From contig NZ_SMBP01000010.1 in the NCBI RefSeq assembly GCF_004341945.1, positions 1 to 64,000 of the forward strand: a stretch of DNA of 64,000 nt. The letters are read 5' to 3'. This document shows, in pieces, positions 1 through 8,016 of the stretch. Source of the DNA: Longicatena caecimuris. Its GTDB lineage: Bacteria > Bacillota_I > Bacilli_A > Erysipelotrichales > Erysipelotrichaceae. The notes under the pieces were generated by a model. It was not told the DNA's origin. It did not search any database and worked only from the letters and a program-made list of their open reading frames with translations. The stretch's first letter is position 1, and every line of letters begins with the position of its first letter. Both the position numbers and the translations under genes were made by a program.

Positions 1-2914
1 GTGGAAGTAAAGAATCAACAAGATTACCCTCATAAATTGGTGTTTTTGATAATTCTTCTGTAGACCATATCTCTTTTTTTAATGTATACCAGTTTGTTTT
101 AATTTCTGTATTATTTTGATTGTTATTTCGACTATATGAAGGTTGATAGGGACTAAATACAGGTGATAACTTCCATCCTGCAAATACATATCCCTCATCA
201 GCGACAGGTATTGGTAAATCTAGTGTGCGAAGATATATGTCTTCTCCACTATCTTGTATGTATTTAATAATTTCGCCTGTTTTATTATAATAAACACCAT
301 GCTCACTTACCATATAAGATGTAGGTATTTCTCTATTTTTTATTTCATATGTTACTTCTGAAACATCCATAGGTAATACGATATCTTTTTTATACTCTCC
401 ATCTAAATCTTTAACATACAATTCTTCTGTAAAGATGCAGTAAGTATCAATATTACTATACTCATAAGTCAGTTTTTGATATAGTTCAGAATACTTATTT
501 TGTGACAAAAATTTTGAGGCATCAAGTTTAAACCCTTTAGGAGCATAAGTAGTTACCGCTAGTTTGTTCCCATTTCCTTGATTCAATTCAAAGGTTACTT
601 TAATAAAATCATTTCTATTTTTTAATTCTTCTTCACTCATCCATTGTGCATATAGTTGAACTGGTTTCTCTTTTCCTTTTATTAATTCTTTAACATCATC
701 GATAGTTGCTGTCCAATATGATAAGAACTCATCAGGATTCTTATTATCAGGTGTTAAAGACCATCCTATAAAATACTTATTTTCCTTTACGGGAATACTT
801 AGATAATAGTTGTATAATAGAGGAAGTTTTTCAATATTTATAAGATTTTTTTCCAATAGCACATCTTTTTCATTAGGATTACATAAAATGTCTAATTCTG
901 TATAAATCGCATCTAATCGTAATTCACCATTTGTTATTGCATTTATATATTTAAACACAGGAATCGTGATGAATGATCTATAATCATAGTCTTGCCAAAC
1001 ATAGTCCAACGGATACCACCCATTAAAATAACTTCCATTGTATTCTAAACCATCTACGGGCATATTCTTCAACTTAATATCATCACCTAATTCATATTCT
1101 GTATTATCCACAGGACATGTAACTGAATCAGGACATTCATATACAATTTTAAACTTTGACTTCTCCATTACTATAGGCTCTAAAACCACTCCATTTTCAT
1201 ACGTATACTGAGCAGCAAAAGGTTCATAAATCTCATCTAACTGCTTATTTTTCCATCCAATAAATACATAATTTGAGTTTTTAATTTCATCCGAGATATC
1301 TGGTAGTAAAAATGCATATTTATTACTCCATTTAGAGTTTAACACAATTAATTCTGGTTTTTCGATTTCTATATTACTTGGTAAGGAAGATAAATCAAAT
1401 GTAACCTCAGGAGCACGTATTAAAACTGGTGTAAGATTAACTTTTGCATTATCTTCGTCAGAATGTACAATATTTAGCAATTTTTGAAAAGTGATTAAAT
1501 CATTCTCTTTCAAAATATCTCCATTATAGGTTTTCCACCCATAAAAAACACTATCTTCAGAGGTTAATGTACCTCCATCAGCAATAGTTAAATAACTCTT
1601 TTGCCCTGGAGCATAACCATAAATATTGTTATCAACTGGTGGCTCTCCTTGCAAATCACCTTTCTCGTATATGACTTTTATTCCTGTATATTCCCCATAC
1701 AAATGGATATAACCATACATTAATGTTTCTAATATTATATAATCTGGTATCTCATTTGTGAACTCATATGTTTTTGTTGGCTCATACTCTGTTCTGTATA
1801 ATTCGTTTTGTGCTTTACTACGAATAGGAGGAAAACCATAAAGAAATTCTGGTATCCATGTATAGACAGATTTAATATCATTGATTTTTACTTCTGGCAT
1901 TGTTACTTCGCCTGTTGTAAATTTATATATTTTACTTCCATTTTCCTCTGTTACATAATGATAACTAAATGGTTTTGTTATTTCTTTTGATGTAATTAAC
2001 TTATTGTCTTTTGTTATATAGTCAAAAGACAACGTTACTTGATCTGTTTTATATATCGCATATAATTCTATGGAATATTCTCCGTTATGAATAAACACAT
2101 AATCTGAAAAATCAACCTTTGTTATATCTTCTTCTGGTTTTATTCTAGGTACGCTTTCATCTATATATGCCGTAGTTCTTGCTGCCCAGTATAGAAATTC
2201 TCTTGTTTCCAGTCCAGATTCTCTAAATTCTTCAGGATAATTAATTATATCTGTTCCCTCTATAGTTTTTTCCAACCATTCATTATTTGCACTATAGTAT
2301 ATAATTTTTGTGATTTCTAAATCTTTTGTTCCTTTTGCTTTAATTTCTTTTTTCATAAATTGTGCAACAAAAGTGCTATCTTCTTTTATTTCTATCTCTT
2401 TCCCAGGCTCATAGACCTTGCCATCTTTTTCATTCTTCCAGCCTGCAAAGACTTCATTCTCATATTCGCTATTGCGATATACCGGTAGTGTTATCTTCCC
2501 ATCTTTTGTTTCTTCTTCATGGTATATAGTTTCCTTATCTCCATTTATATCCATGAAATTTACCTTAAAGACTTTCTCTTTCCAGATTGCATAAACATCT
2601 AGTGTTATTTCGTCTTTCATCACTTCATTCAATTTCGTCTTTTCCGCTACACGTTTACCTTTGCCATCCGCTTGCAAGTTCCATGCTACAAAGGTTCTTC
2701 CTTCCCATGTAAAAAGACTTCCTTCTTCGATGGCCTCTTCTTTGCTTGCATATTCTTTGTCTATAATCTCATCTGTTCCATCATTCTTATGATAATGCAC
2801 GGTGAAGCTTTCTTTTATTTCTTCTGCTTTGATCGTTCCTTGTGATGGCAGTATTGTCAGTGCCATCATAAACACCAAAAACAATACTCCTAATTGTTTC
2901 ATCCGCTCCTTCAT
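1..2914 (-). CDS. Large secreted surface protein with Listeria/Bacteroides-type (InlB B / Flg_new) repeats, 3' end outside window
   Basis: The minus-strand frame is open for 971 codons and leaves the window at base 1, so the C-terminus is missing. It starts at an ATG six bases after AAGGTGAGG. The first ~30 residues form a signal peptide (KERMKQLGVLFLVFMM core, then a cleavage-like stretch before KAEEIKE). The rest is a chain of beta-grasp-like repeats recognisable by F-x-G/A-W cores: FVAWN, VFAGWK, FYGWK, FIGWK, FNGWY, FIGWS and VFAGWK, commonly followed by LYAIW/LYAQW or QF. These are the hallmarks of the InlB B-repeat/Flg_new family of extracellular proteins. Function is presumably cell-surface adhesion or interaction with host or mucus; the anchor (LPXTG, TM or other) would lie beyond the edge. 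The repeats are diverged from each other rather than recently duplicated. Confidence 0.85.
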   Translation of the reverse strand, partial: MKERMKQLGVLFLVFMMALTILPSQGTIKAEEIKESFTVHYHKNDGTDEIIDKEYASKEEAIEEGSLFTWEGRTFVAWNLQADGKGKRVAEKTKLNEVMKDEITLDVYAIWKEKVFKVNFMDINGDKETIYHEEETKDGKITLPVYRNSEYENEVFAGWKNEKDGKVYEPGKEIEIKEDSTFVAQFMKKEIKAKGTKDLEITKIIYYSANNEWLEKTIEGTDIINYPEEFRESGLETREFLYWAARTTAYIDESVPRIKPEEDITKVDFSDYVFIHNGEYSIELYAIYKTDQVTLSFDYITKDNKLITSKEITKPFSYHYVTEENGSKIYKFTTGEVTMPEVKINDIKSVYTWIPEFLYGFPPIRSKAQNELYRTEYEPTKTYEFTNEIPDYIILETLMYGYIHLYGEYTGIKVIYEKGDLQGEPPVDNNIYGYAPGQKSYLTIADGGTLTSEDSVFYGWKTYNGDILKENDLITFQKLLNIVHSDEDNAKVNLTPVLIRAPEVTFDLSSLPSNIEIEKPELIVLNSKWSNKYAFLLPDISDEIKNSNYVFIGWKNKQLDEIYEPFAAQYTYENGVVLEPIVMEKSKFKIVYECPDSVTCPVDNTEYELGDDIKLKNMPVDGLEYNGSYFNGWYPLDYVWQDYDYRSFITIPVFKYINAITNGELRLDAIYTELDILCNPNEKDVLLEKNLINIEKLPLLYNYYLSIPVKENKYFIGWSLTPDNKNPDEFLSYWTATIDDVKELIKGKEKPVQLYAQWMSEEELKNRNDFIKVTFELNQGNGNKLAVTTYAPKGFKLDASKFLSQNKYSELYQKLTYEYSNIDTYCIFTEELYVKDLDGEYKKDIVLPMDVSEVTYEIKNREIPTSYMVSEHGVYYNKTGEIIKYIQDSGEDIYLRTLDLPIPVADEGYVFAGWKLSPVFSPYQPSYSRNNNQNNTEIKTNWYTLKKEIWSTEELSKTPIYEGNLVDSLLP

Positions 2915-3042
2915 TTTTTCCTCACCTTTCAGTTTCACTTATTTGTGCAATAAGCATTTTTCTGTAACCGTTTACATATAAATTATAACCGATTTGTTTA
3001 TGAATAGCAATGTAGTTCCTTCGTTATCATACTATTTGGGTT

Positions 3043-3082
3043 ATAAAAAAAGTTCTCATAGGCTTTTTCAACCTACAAGAAC
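3043..3082 (-). terminator. Rho-independent terminator after the GNAT gene
   Basis: GTTCT...AGAAC stem with inner TAGG/CCTA pairing and a CA/CA internal loop, followed on the minus strand by seven T residues. It lies just after the stop codon at 3094. Confidence 0.7.
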
Positions 3083-3093
3083 CTAATAAATCA

Positions 3094-3360
3094 CTACATC
3101 CAGTACGTAGCATATTCCTTATGTTTTTCCGCCCATTTAAGAGCATAAGAGCACGTCGCTGTACTTTTGCGTTGTTCCTTTTCTAATAGACTTTGATAAG
3201 CTGCCATCAGTTGTGCGGCAACGCCCTGTCCACGCAGACACTCATCAACAAAGGTATGATCAACATTATAATAATCTCCTTCATCTGTATAGGTCAGCTC
3301 TGCCAACAGTTTGCCCTCTTGCATCAGATAAATACGCCCGCGTTCCATCTGAAAATGCAC
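3094..3360 (-). CDS. Small GNAT-like N-acetyltransferase (YjdJ/Acetyltransf_CG type)
   Basis: An 88-residue protein with the compact GNAT core of the YjdJ family: strand-turn-strand N-terminus (RIYLMQEGKLLAELTYT), the VDHTFVDECLRGQGVAAQLM motif (R/Q-G-x-G-x-A acetyl-CoA loop near residues 43-48) and a CSYALKWAEKHKEY tail typical of the family (C-x-Y-...-W). Such proteins are too small for the full GNAT fold and their substrates are largely unknown. The start is a GTG sharing its first base with the TAG stop of the upstream mutarotase gene; GAGGTG lies five bases upstream, so coupled translation is likely. An in-frame ATG four codons on is the alternative start. Confidence 0.75.
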   Translation of the reverse strand: MHFQMERGRIYLMQEGKLLAELTYTDEGDYYNVDHTFVDECLRGQGVAAQLMAAYQSLLEKEQRKSTATCSYALKWAEKHKEYATYWM

Positions 3361-4223
3361 TAGAACACCTCAATCGTATAAGCTGTGGTAAATGTTTTGC
3401 CTGGGCTTAACAGCATCGTGCCTTCACGATGGTAGAAATCTTCTTTGACCTCACTAAAGTCCGCATGTCCATACCATGGCTCTAAGCAAATAAATGGAGC
3501 ACCTTTTTTTGCTGTCCAAATAGCGACATATGGATAACCGGCGATGCTGATAGTAGCCCCATGACCCTTAGGCCCTTTTAAGGTCAGATAGGCACTTCTA
3601 GCGTCTTTATAAATCAAGGTCGCAAAGTTTTCGATTTCTTCATAGCTGCATGGCATGTCTTTGATCACAACATCCTTTAATTCATATGGATGTTTTTTAT
3701 CAGGATCAAATACCAACTGTTGCATATGCTCTTCGTTCGTGAAAGATAAAGTGTATTCCTCAAATTTCTCACCTTCACATAAAGGGCAGTTAAATCCCGG
3801 ATGTAAGCCAAAGGTAAATGGCATTTCATTTTCTCCGGTATTTGTAATATGATAAGTAATCGTTAATTTATTGTCTTTTAATGTATAAGCAATTTCATAA
3901 TGGAATGGGAATGGATACTGTGCTAAGGTTTCTTCGCTGCTGTCAAGTTCCATGATAACTTCCTTACCATCGTCTTTTTTACAATGTAAGGTTGCATAAC
4001 GAATAAGACCGTGATTTTTCATTGCATACGTCTTCCCATTAATCTGATAATCCTTTGTATATGTGTTTCCGATAATTGGAAACAGTGAAGGATTTTTGCC
4101 TCCCCAGTTATCATTATCACCCTGCCACATATACTGCAAGCCAGTTTGTTTATCCGTAAAGCTGTAAATTTCTCCTCCTTTTTCCACAAAGGTTACTTCA
4201 TAACGTTCATTTTCCAGTTTCAT
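3360..4223 (-). CDS. Aldose 1-epimerase family protein (LacX-like galactose mutarotase fold)
   Basis: 287 residues, the usual length of LacX/aldose-1-epimerase-like proteins. Visible family features: N-terminal GGEIYSFTDKQTG, W-Q-G-D followed by NPSLFPIIGN, the KNHGLIR segment holding the first conserved His (about residue 70), GLHPGFNCPL with the second His, and CLEPWYG near the C-terminus with the presumed catalytic acid. The enzyme class interconverts alpha and beta anomers of hexoses, but LacX-type members have unproven substrates and could act on phosphorylated sugars. AAAGGAG precedes the ATG. It is translationally coupled to the small GNAT gene downstream. Confidence 0.8.
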   Translation of the reverse strand: MKLENERYEVTFVEKGGEIYSFTDKQTGLQYMWQGDNDNWGGKNPSLFPIIGNTYTKDYQINGKTYAMKNHGLIRYATLHCKKDDGKEVIMELDSSEETLAQYPFPFHYEIAYTLKDNKLTITYHITNTGENEMPFTFGLHPGFNCPLCEGEKFEEYTLSFTNEEHMQQLVFDPDKKHPYELKDVVIKDMPCSYEEIENFATLIYKDARSAYLTLKGPKGHGATISIAGYPYVAIWTAKKGAPFICLEPWYGHADFSEVKEDFYHREGTMLLSPGKTFTTAYTIEVF

Positions 4224-4275
4224 GCGTACATCTCCTTTTTTCTATATGTTTATTATATCACGAATATGATATCGC

Positions 4276-5061
4276 TTAGATAAGATTATGTTCTTTACAG
4301 AAATGATATAAACCATCCTCATCAATATGGCCACACACCACATCCGCAGCCGTCAATGCTTTAGGATTTGCATTGCCCATGGCAACACCAACACCGGCTG
4401 CCTTTAACATATTGACATCATTAGCCCCATCGCCAAAGCATATGATATCCTGCATGGCAACGTTCCATTTCTCACATAAATGGGCAATTCCTTTACTTTT
4501 ATCAATATCACGGGCAGTAATTTCTAAGGTATGACGTGAATGTTCCACAATATAGCTTTCTTGTAATAACTGCTTTATTTCTTCTGCCTGCCTTTGTTCA
4601 CTCGGATAGGCTAGCATATTGTACACCTTTTCATTTTCATAGGGCTTTTCTATTGGCATATTTAAATATAGTTTAAAAAATTCATCAAGGATGCGAGCAT
4701 CACCGTAATGAGCAATGCAATCATCAGCGAAAGTAGAATAGCGTACTGCTATTTTTTCTTTCTTTGTATAGTCTAATAATTTCTGAATTTCATCCGTTTG
4801 CATAGGACTTTCTTCAAATACTTCATTTCCTTCCATGACCAAAGCACCACCATCATAAATACAGGCATCAAAGGCAAATTCTCGGAAAAAGCGGGGCAGA
4901 TTGCTTGTTTCAAAACGGCATCGGCTGGTCGCAAAACCAACCTTATAACCATTTTCTTTTAACTTATGTAGGGTATATTGTGTAGATTGGGGAAAATCAT
5001 GTACACGATGGGTATACAAGGTACCATCTACATCAAAAAATAAGGCTTTTATTTTCTTCAT
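4276..5061 (-). CDS. Cof-type HAD-IIB family phosphatase
   Basis: 261 residues with all HAD motifs: FFDVDGTLY (nucleophile and acid/base Asp, motif I, residues 9-17), ATSR (motif II, about 65), DKSKG (motif III Lys, about 188) and FGDGANDVNMLKAAG (motif IV). The large insertion between motifs II and III is the C2B cap of the Cof/YxeH type. Family members dephosphorylate sugar phosphates, pyridoxal phosphate or FMN-like substrates in the cytosol; the true substrate cannot be read here. AAAGGAG precedes the ATG. A terminator separates it from nagA upstream, so it is at most a read-through partner of nagA. Confidence 0.85.
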   Translation of the reverse strand: MKKIKALFFDVDGTLYTHRVHDFPQSTQYTLHKLKENGYKVGFATSRCRFETSNLPRFFREFAFDACIYDGGALVMEGNEVFEESPMQTDEIQKLLDYTKKEKIAVRYSTFADDCIAHYGDARILDEFFKLYLNMPIEKPYENEKVYNMLAYPSEQRQAEEIKQLLQESYIVEHSRHTLEITARDIDKSKGIAHLCEKWNVAMQDIICFGDGANDVNMLKAAGVGVAMGNANPKALTAADVVCGHIDEDGLYHFCKEHNLI

Positions 5062-5101
5062 AGCTTACTCCTTTACTTCATCATCAAACATCTTACCACA
5101 G

Positions 5102-5129
5102 AAAAAGCGGCATGGACACCCATACCGCC
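5102..5129 (-). terminator. Rho-independent terminator of nagA
   Basis: GCGGTATGG/CCATGCCGC hairpin with one mismatch, followed by TTTTTC on the minus strand, 10 bases beyond the nagA stop. Confidence 0.75.
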
Positions 5130-5139
5130 TATTTTCTTT

Positions 5140-6279
5140 TTAGAATGCTTCTTTTCCTTTTAAGTAAGTCATTTCTACTGAATAATCATCATTTAATACA
5201 ACGATATCCGCATCATAACCGGCTACTAATTTACCCTTACGATCATCAACACCTAAATATCTTGCTGGGTTGATCGTACAAGAATTGATGGCATAATCCC
5301 AAGGAATCATTGCCTTTTCAACCAATACTTTTAAGCCCTGGTTTACTTTTAAAGTAGAACCAGCTAAGCCTTTGGTATCTGTCAAATGTGCACTTCCATC
5401 CGGATACAATTCAATCTCATTACCACCGAACAATACTTTGGTACCTACTGGCAAGCCCTTTACCATTAAAGCATCAGTAATCATGATCGTATAATCTCTT
5501 CCTTTTGCCATAAACAAATCATTTAAGGCATCTGGTGTAGAATGGTTTCCATCACAGATTACTTCACCAAATGTATCACGGAAACGCATAGCAGCGCCAA
5601 CCAAACCTGGTTTACGGTGATGGAATGGTGTCATACCGTTAAAGATATGTGTCATACCGGTAGCACCATTAGCGATTGCCATACCAGCTTCTTCGATCGT
5701 TGCAGCAGAATGTCCAATGCTGACACGAACACCTGTTTCTGCACAATATTTCGTCAATTTGAAATCGTCATCTTGTTCCGTAGCCATGGTGATAACTTTA
5801 ATTAATCCATCAGCGGCAGTTTGATAACGTTTGAATTGTTCTACATCTGGTTTTACGATACACTGTTCAGGCTGTGCCCCCTTGTATTTCATATCCAGAT
5901 AAGGTCCTTCAAAATGAATACCTAAGATTTCCGCACCTTCATAGCCTTCCTTCACTACATTAGCTACATTGCGTACTGCTTTGGTTAATACTTCTTCTGT
6001 CTGCGTAATTGTTGTAGGGCAGATGCTGGTAACACCTTCCTCAGGAATGTTCTTCATCCAATTGCGCAATCCTTCAGGCTCTGCATCATTTGTATCAAAG
6101 CCATATGCTCCATGTGTATGGATATCAATAAATCCCGGCACAATGCGTTTGTCGCCATAGTCTTTATCTACTTCCTTAGCACCATAAGCCAGAACGTTTT
6201 TGATTTTGCCATCTTCAACTTCCAGCTGAGCTTCTAAGAAGTGCCCTATGACCCATACGCGTTTACTTTGAATAATCAT
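5140..6279 (-). CDS. nagA: N-acetylglucosamine-6-phosphate deacetylase
   Basis: 379 residues, full length for NagA of the amidohydrolase superfamily, which converts GlcNAc-6-phosphate to glucosamine-6-phosphate plus acetate in amino-sugar catabolism and wall recycling. Visible motifs: GFIDIHTHG (residues 49-57, metal-site region), HFEGPYL (122-128, metal-binding Glu), GHSAAT (189-194) and THIFNGM (210-216) with metal/substrate His residues, and ITDAL (267-271) with the catalytic Asp. AAAGGAGGA precedes the ATG and a TATAAT box sits about 35 bases further up. nagB is not adjacent, so the pathway is split across the genome. Confidence 0.95.
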   Translation of the reverse strand: MIIQSKRVWVIGHFLEAQLEVEDGKIKNVLAYGAKEVDKDYGDKRIVPGFIDIHTHGAYGFDTNDAEPEGLRNWMKNIPEEGVTSICPTTITQTEEVLTKAVRNVANVVKEGYEGAEILGIHFEGPYLDMKYKGAQPEQCIVKPDVEQFKRYQTAADGLIKVITMATEQDDDFKLTKYCAETGVRVSIGHSAATIEEAGMAIANGATGMTHIFNGMTPFHHRKPGLVGAAMRFRDTFGEVICDGNHSTPDALNDLFMAKGRDYTIMITDALMVKGLPVGTKVLFGGNEIELYPDGSAHLTDTKGLAGSTLKVNQGLKVLVEKAMIPWDYAINSCTINPARYLGVDDRKGKLVAGYDADIVVLNDDYSVEMTYLKGKEAF

Positions 6280-6458
6280 GAAAAAATCCTCCTTTAATCA
6301 TCCTTTTTTATTCTCTTTTATTATACTCCAAACCTTTTGATAAAGAAAGAAACGCGACTTTTTTTTCGTTTTTTTATTCCTTTTCCTCTTTCCTTAAGAT
6401 GCATTCCACAAAAGTTATGCTTGTGTATGATAGATCCGCCTATTCTTTATTCTTATTT

Positions 6459-6502
6459 ATTATTAGTAAGTTCTATAGTAATTATTAGTGAGTTCTATGC
6501 TT
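6459..6502. repeat. Two-copy 22-bp intergenic direct repeat
   Basis: ATTATTAG-T/G-AGTTCTAT is repeated at 22-bp spacing in the 359-bp divergent spacer between nagA and fprA. Apart from this and the nagA promoter region, the spacer is AT-rich with nothing else recognisable. Confidence 0.6.
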
Positions 6503-6638
6503 TAATTTAACAGAATTTTCTGATTTCTTATAAAATGTCTTAATTTTTAAGCATATAACTTTCATTTTATATAAGAAAAGCATAGAATAATCAACGGTAA
6601 AAGTGATAAAATTAACAATACGAAAAGGAGTGATTGAA

Positions 6639-7838
6639 ATGAAACAAGCCATTCAATTAAAAGAAAACATGTATTGGGTAGGTGTTCATGATTTTAACTG
6701 CCGCCATTTCCACGGGGATCTATTTCCGATTAGTGAGGGGACAACCTATAATTCCTACCTGATCGTTGATGAGCAGATCACCTTGATTGATACGGTGGAG
6801 GAAGAATTTTTTGACATTATGATGGAGCGCATTCATTCCATCATCGGGGACAAACCAATCGATAATGTAATCGTGCAGCATGCTGAACCAGATCATTCCG
6901 GAGGTTTTGTGAAGTTCATGCAGGCATATCCAAATGCGCAGCCATATACTTCCAATGCCGGTGTGAAAATTATGTTGAAGCAATATTTCAGGGAATATGA
7001 TTATCATAAAGTAAAAACCGGTGATACCCTATGTACTGGTGACTATACGCTCACCTTTGTGGAAATGCCGATGATTCATTGGCCGGATAACATGCTAACC
7101 TATGTGGATAAAGCAAACATTGTCTTTTCTAATGATGCCTTTGGACAGCATATAGCAAGCTATGATATCTTTGATGATGCACATGGTTTAGCAAAATGTA
7201 TCGATCGGGCAAAAGACTATTATGCAAATATTGTAATGCCATATGGTATGCAGGTTGCCAATAAATTAAAACAGATTCAAGAAATGGGATTACCAATTGA
7301 TATGATTGCCCCTGCGCATGGCATCATATGGCGTACGTACATAAAGGAATTATTTGATGCTTACCAGGAATTTGCGACATTTGCCGCAAAAGATAAAGTG
7401 GTTATTGTGTATGAAAGTGTTTGGAAGCATACCCAGATGATGGCTGAAGCACTGGCAGAAGGCCTTGGAAGAAATAGTATTTGTGTAAAGATCTTTAAAT
7501 GTTCCCTAACTTCTCCTGCTATTATTATGAAGGAATTACTGGATGCTAAGGCTATTTTAGTAGGTAGTGGTAACTACAATAATGCTATGGCACCAAGCAT
7601 CGCTGCTTTCTTAGAAAAACTAGCTAGCTGCAAGGTAAAGAATAAAAAAGCTCTGGGCTTTGGTTCATATGGCTGGGCGGATGTAGTGACAAAGCAGGTA
7701 AATGAACGTCTTGTACGAGCTGGTTTGCCTTTATTACAGGATGGTGTGGTATCACAGAATTATACGCCAACCCAAGAAGATCTCGATGCTTTAATGGAAC
7801 TAGGTAAAACGTTAGCAGCAGAAATAAAAGCAAATTAA
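6639..7838 (+). CDS. fprA: A-type flavoprotein / flavodiiron protein (FprA)
   Basis: 399 residues: a metallo-beta-lactamase-like diiron domain followed by a flavodoxin domain, the two-domain layout of FprA/rubredoxin:oxygen oxidoreductase. Iron ligands are visible as HAEPDH (residues 81-86), H147 (MIHWPD), D166 (SNDAFG) and H227 (APAHG). The flavodoxin part starts near residue 253 with VVIVYESVWKHT, an FMN phosphate loop. These cytosolic enzymes reduce O2 to water or NO to N2O and protect anaerobes. The chosen ATG lies eight bases after AAAAGGAG; a GTG 36 bases upstream has no ribosome site. It is monocistronic, with a strong terminator after it. Confidence 0.92.
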   Translation: MKQAIQLKENMYWVGVHDFNCRHFHGDLFPISEGTTYNSYLIVDEQITLIDTVEEEFFDIMMERIHSIIGDKPIDNVIVQHAEPDHSGGFVKFMQAYPNAQPYTSNAGVKIMLKQYFREYDYHKVKTGDTLCTGDYTLTFVEMPMIHWPDNMLTYVDKANIVFSNDAFGQHIASYDIFDDAHGLAKCIDRAKDYYANIVMPYGMQVANKLKQIQEMGLPIDMIAPAHGIIWRTYIKELFDAYQEFATFAAKDKVVIVYESVWKHTQMMAEALAEGLGRNSICVKIFKCSLTSPAIIMKELLDAKAILVGSGNYNNAMAPSIAAFLEKLASCKVKNKKALGFGSYGWADVVTKQVNERLVRAGLPLLQDGVVSQNYTPTQEDLDALMELGKTLAAEIKAN

Positions 7839-7849
7839 ATATTAAAAAA

Positions 7850-7902
7850 ATTCTTACTCCATACGTACTTCAAAGAGGCACTATGATGAGTGAGAATTTT
7901 TT
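7850..7902 (+). terminator. Rho-independent terminator of fprA
   Basis: ATTCTTACTC pairs with GAGTGAGAAT (one G-U), extended by CATA.GT/AC.TATG, followed by six T residues. It starts 12 bases after the fprA stop. Confidence 0.75.
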
Positions 7903-7903
7903 A

Positions 7904-7960
7904 TATGCGTGCTTATTATATGTGTGCTATTCTATGCGTGCTTTTCTATGTGTGCTATTA
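7904..7960. repeat. Four-copy 14-15 bp tandem repeat
   Basis: Units TATGCGTGCTTATTA, TATGTGTGCTATTC, TATGCGTGCTTTTC and TATGTGTGCTATTA run head to tail between the convergent fprA and ABC-exporter genes, directly after the fprA terminator. The CGTG and TGTG variants alternate. Confidence 0.85.
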
Positions 7961-8016
7961 TGAAAGATACCACAACATTGTAACTATGATAATAACGGCT
8001 CGTATGCGGATATTAA

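Noticed and set aside
1808-1990. 60-codon plus-strand frame
   Set aside because: Antisense to the large surface-protein gene; no ribosome site.
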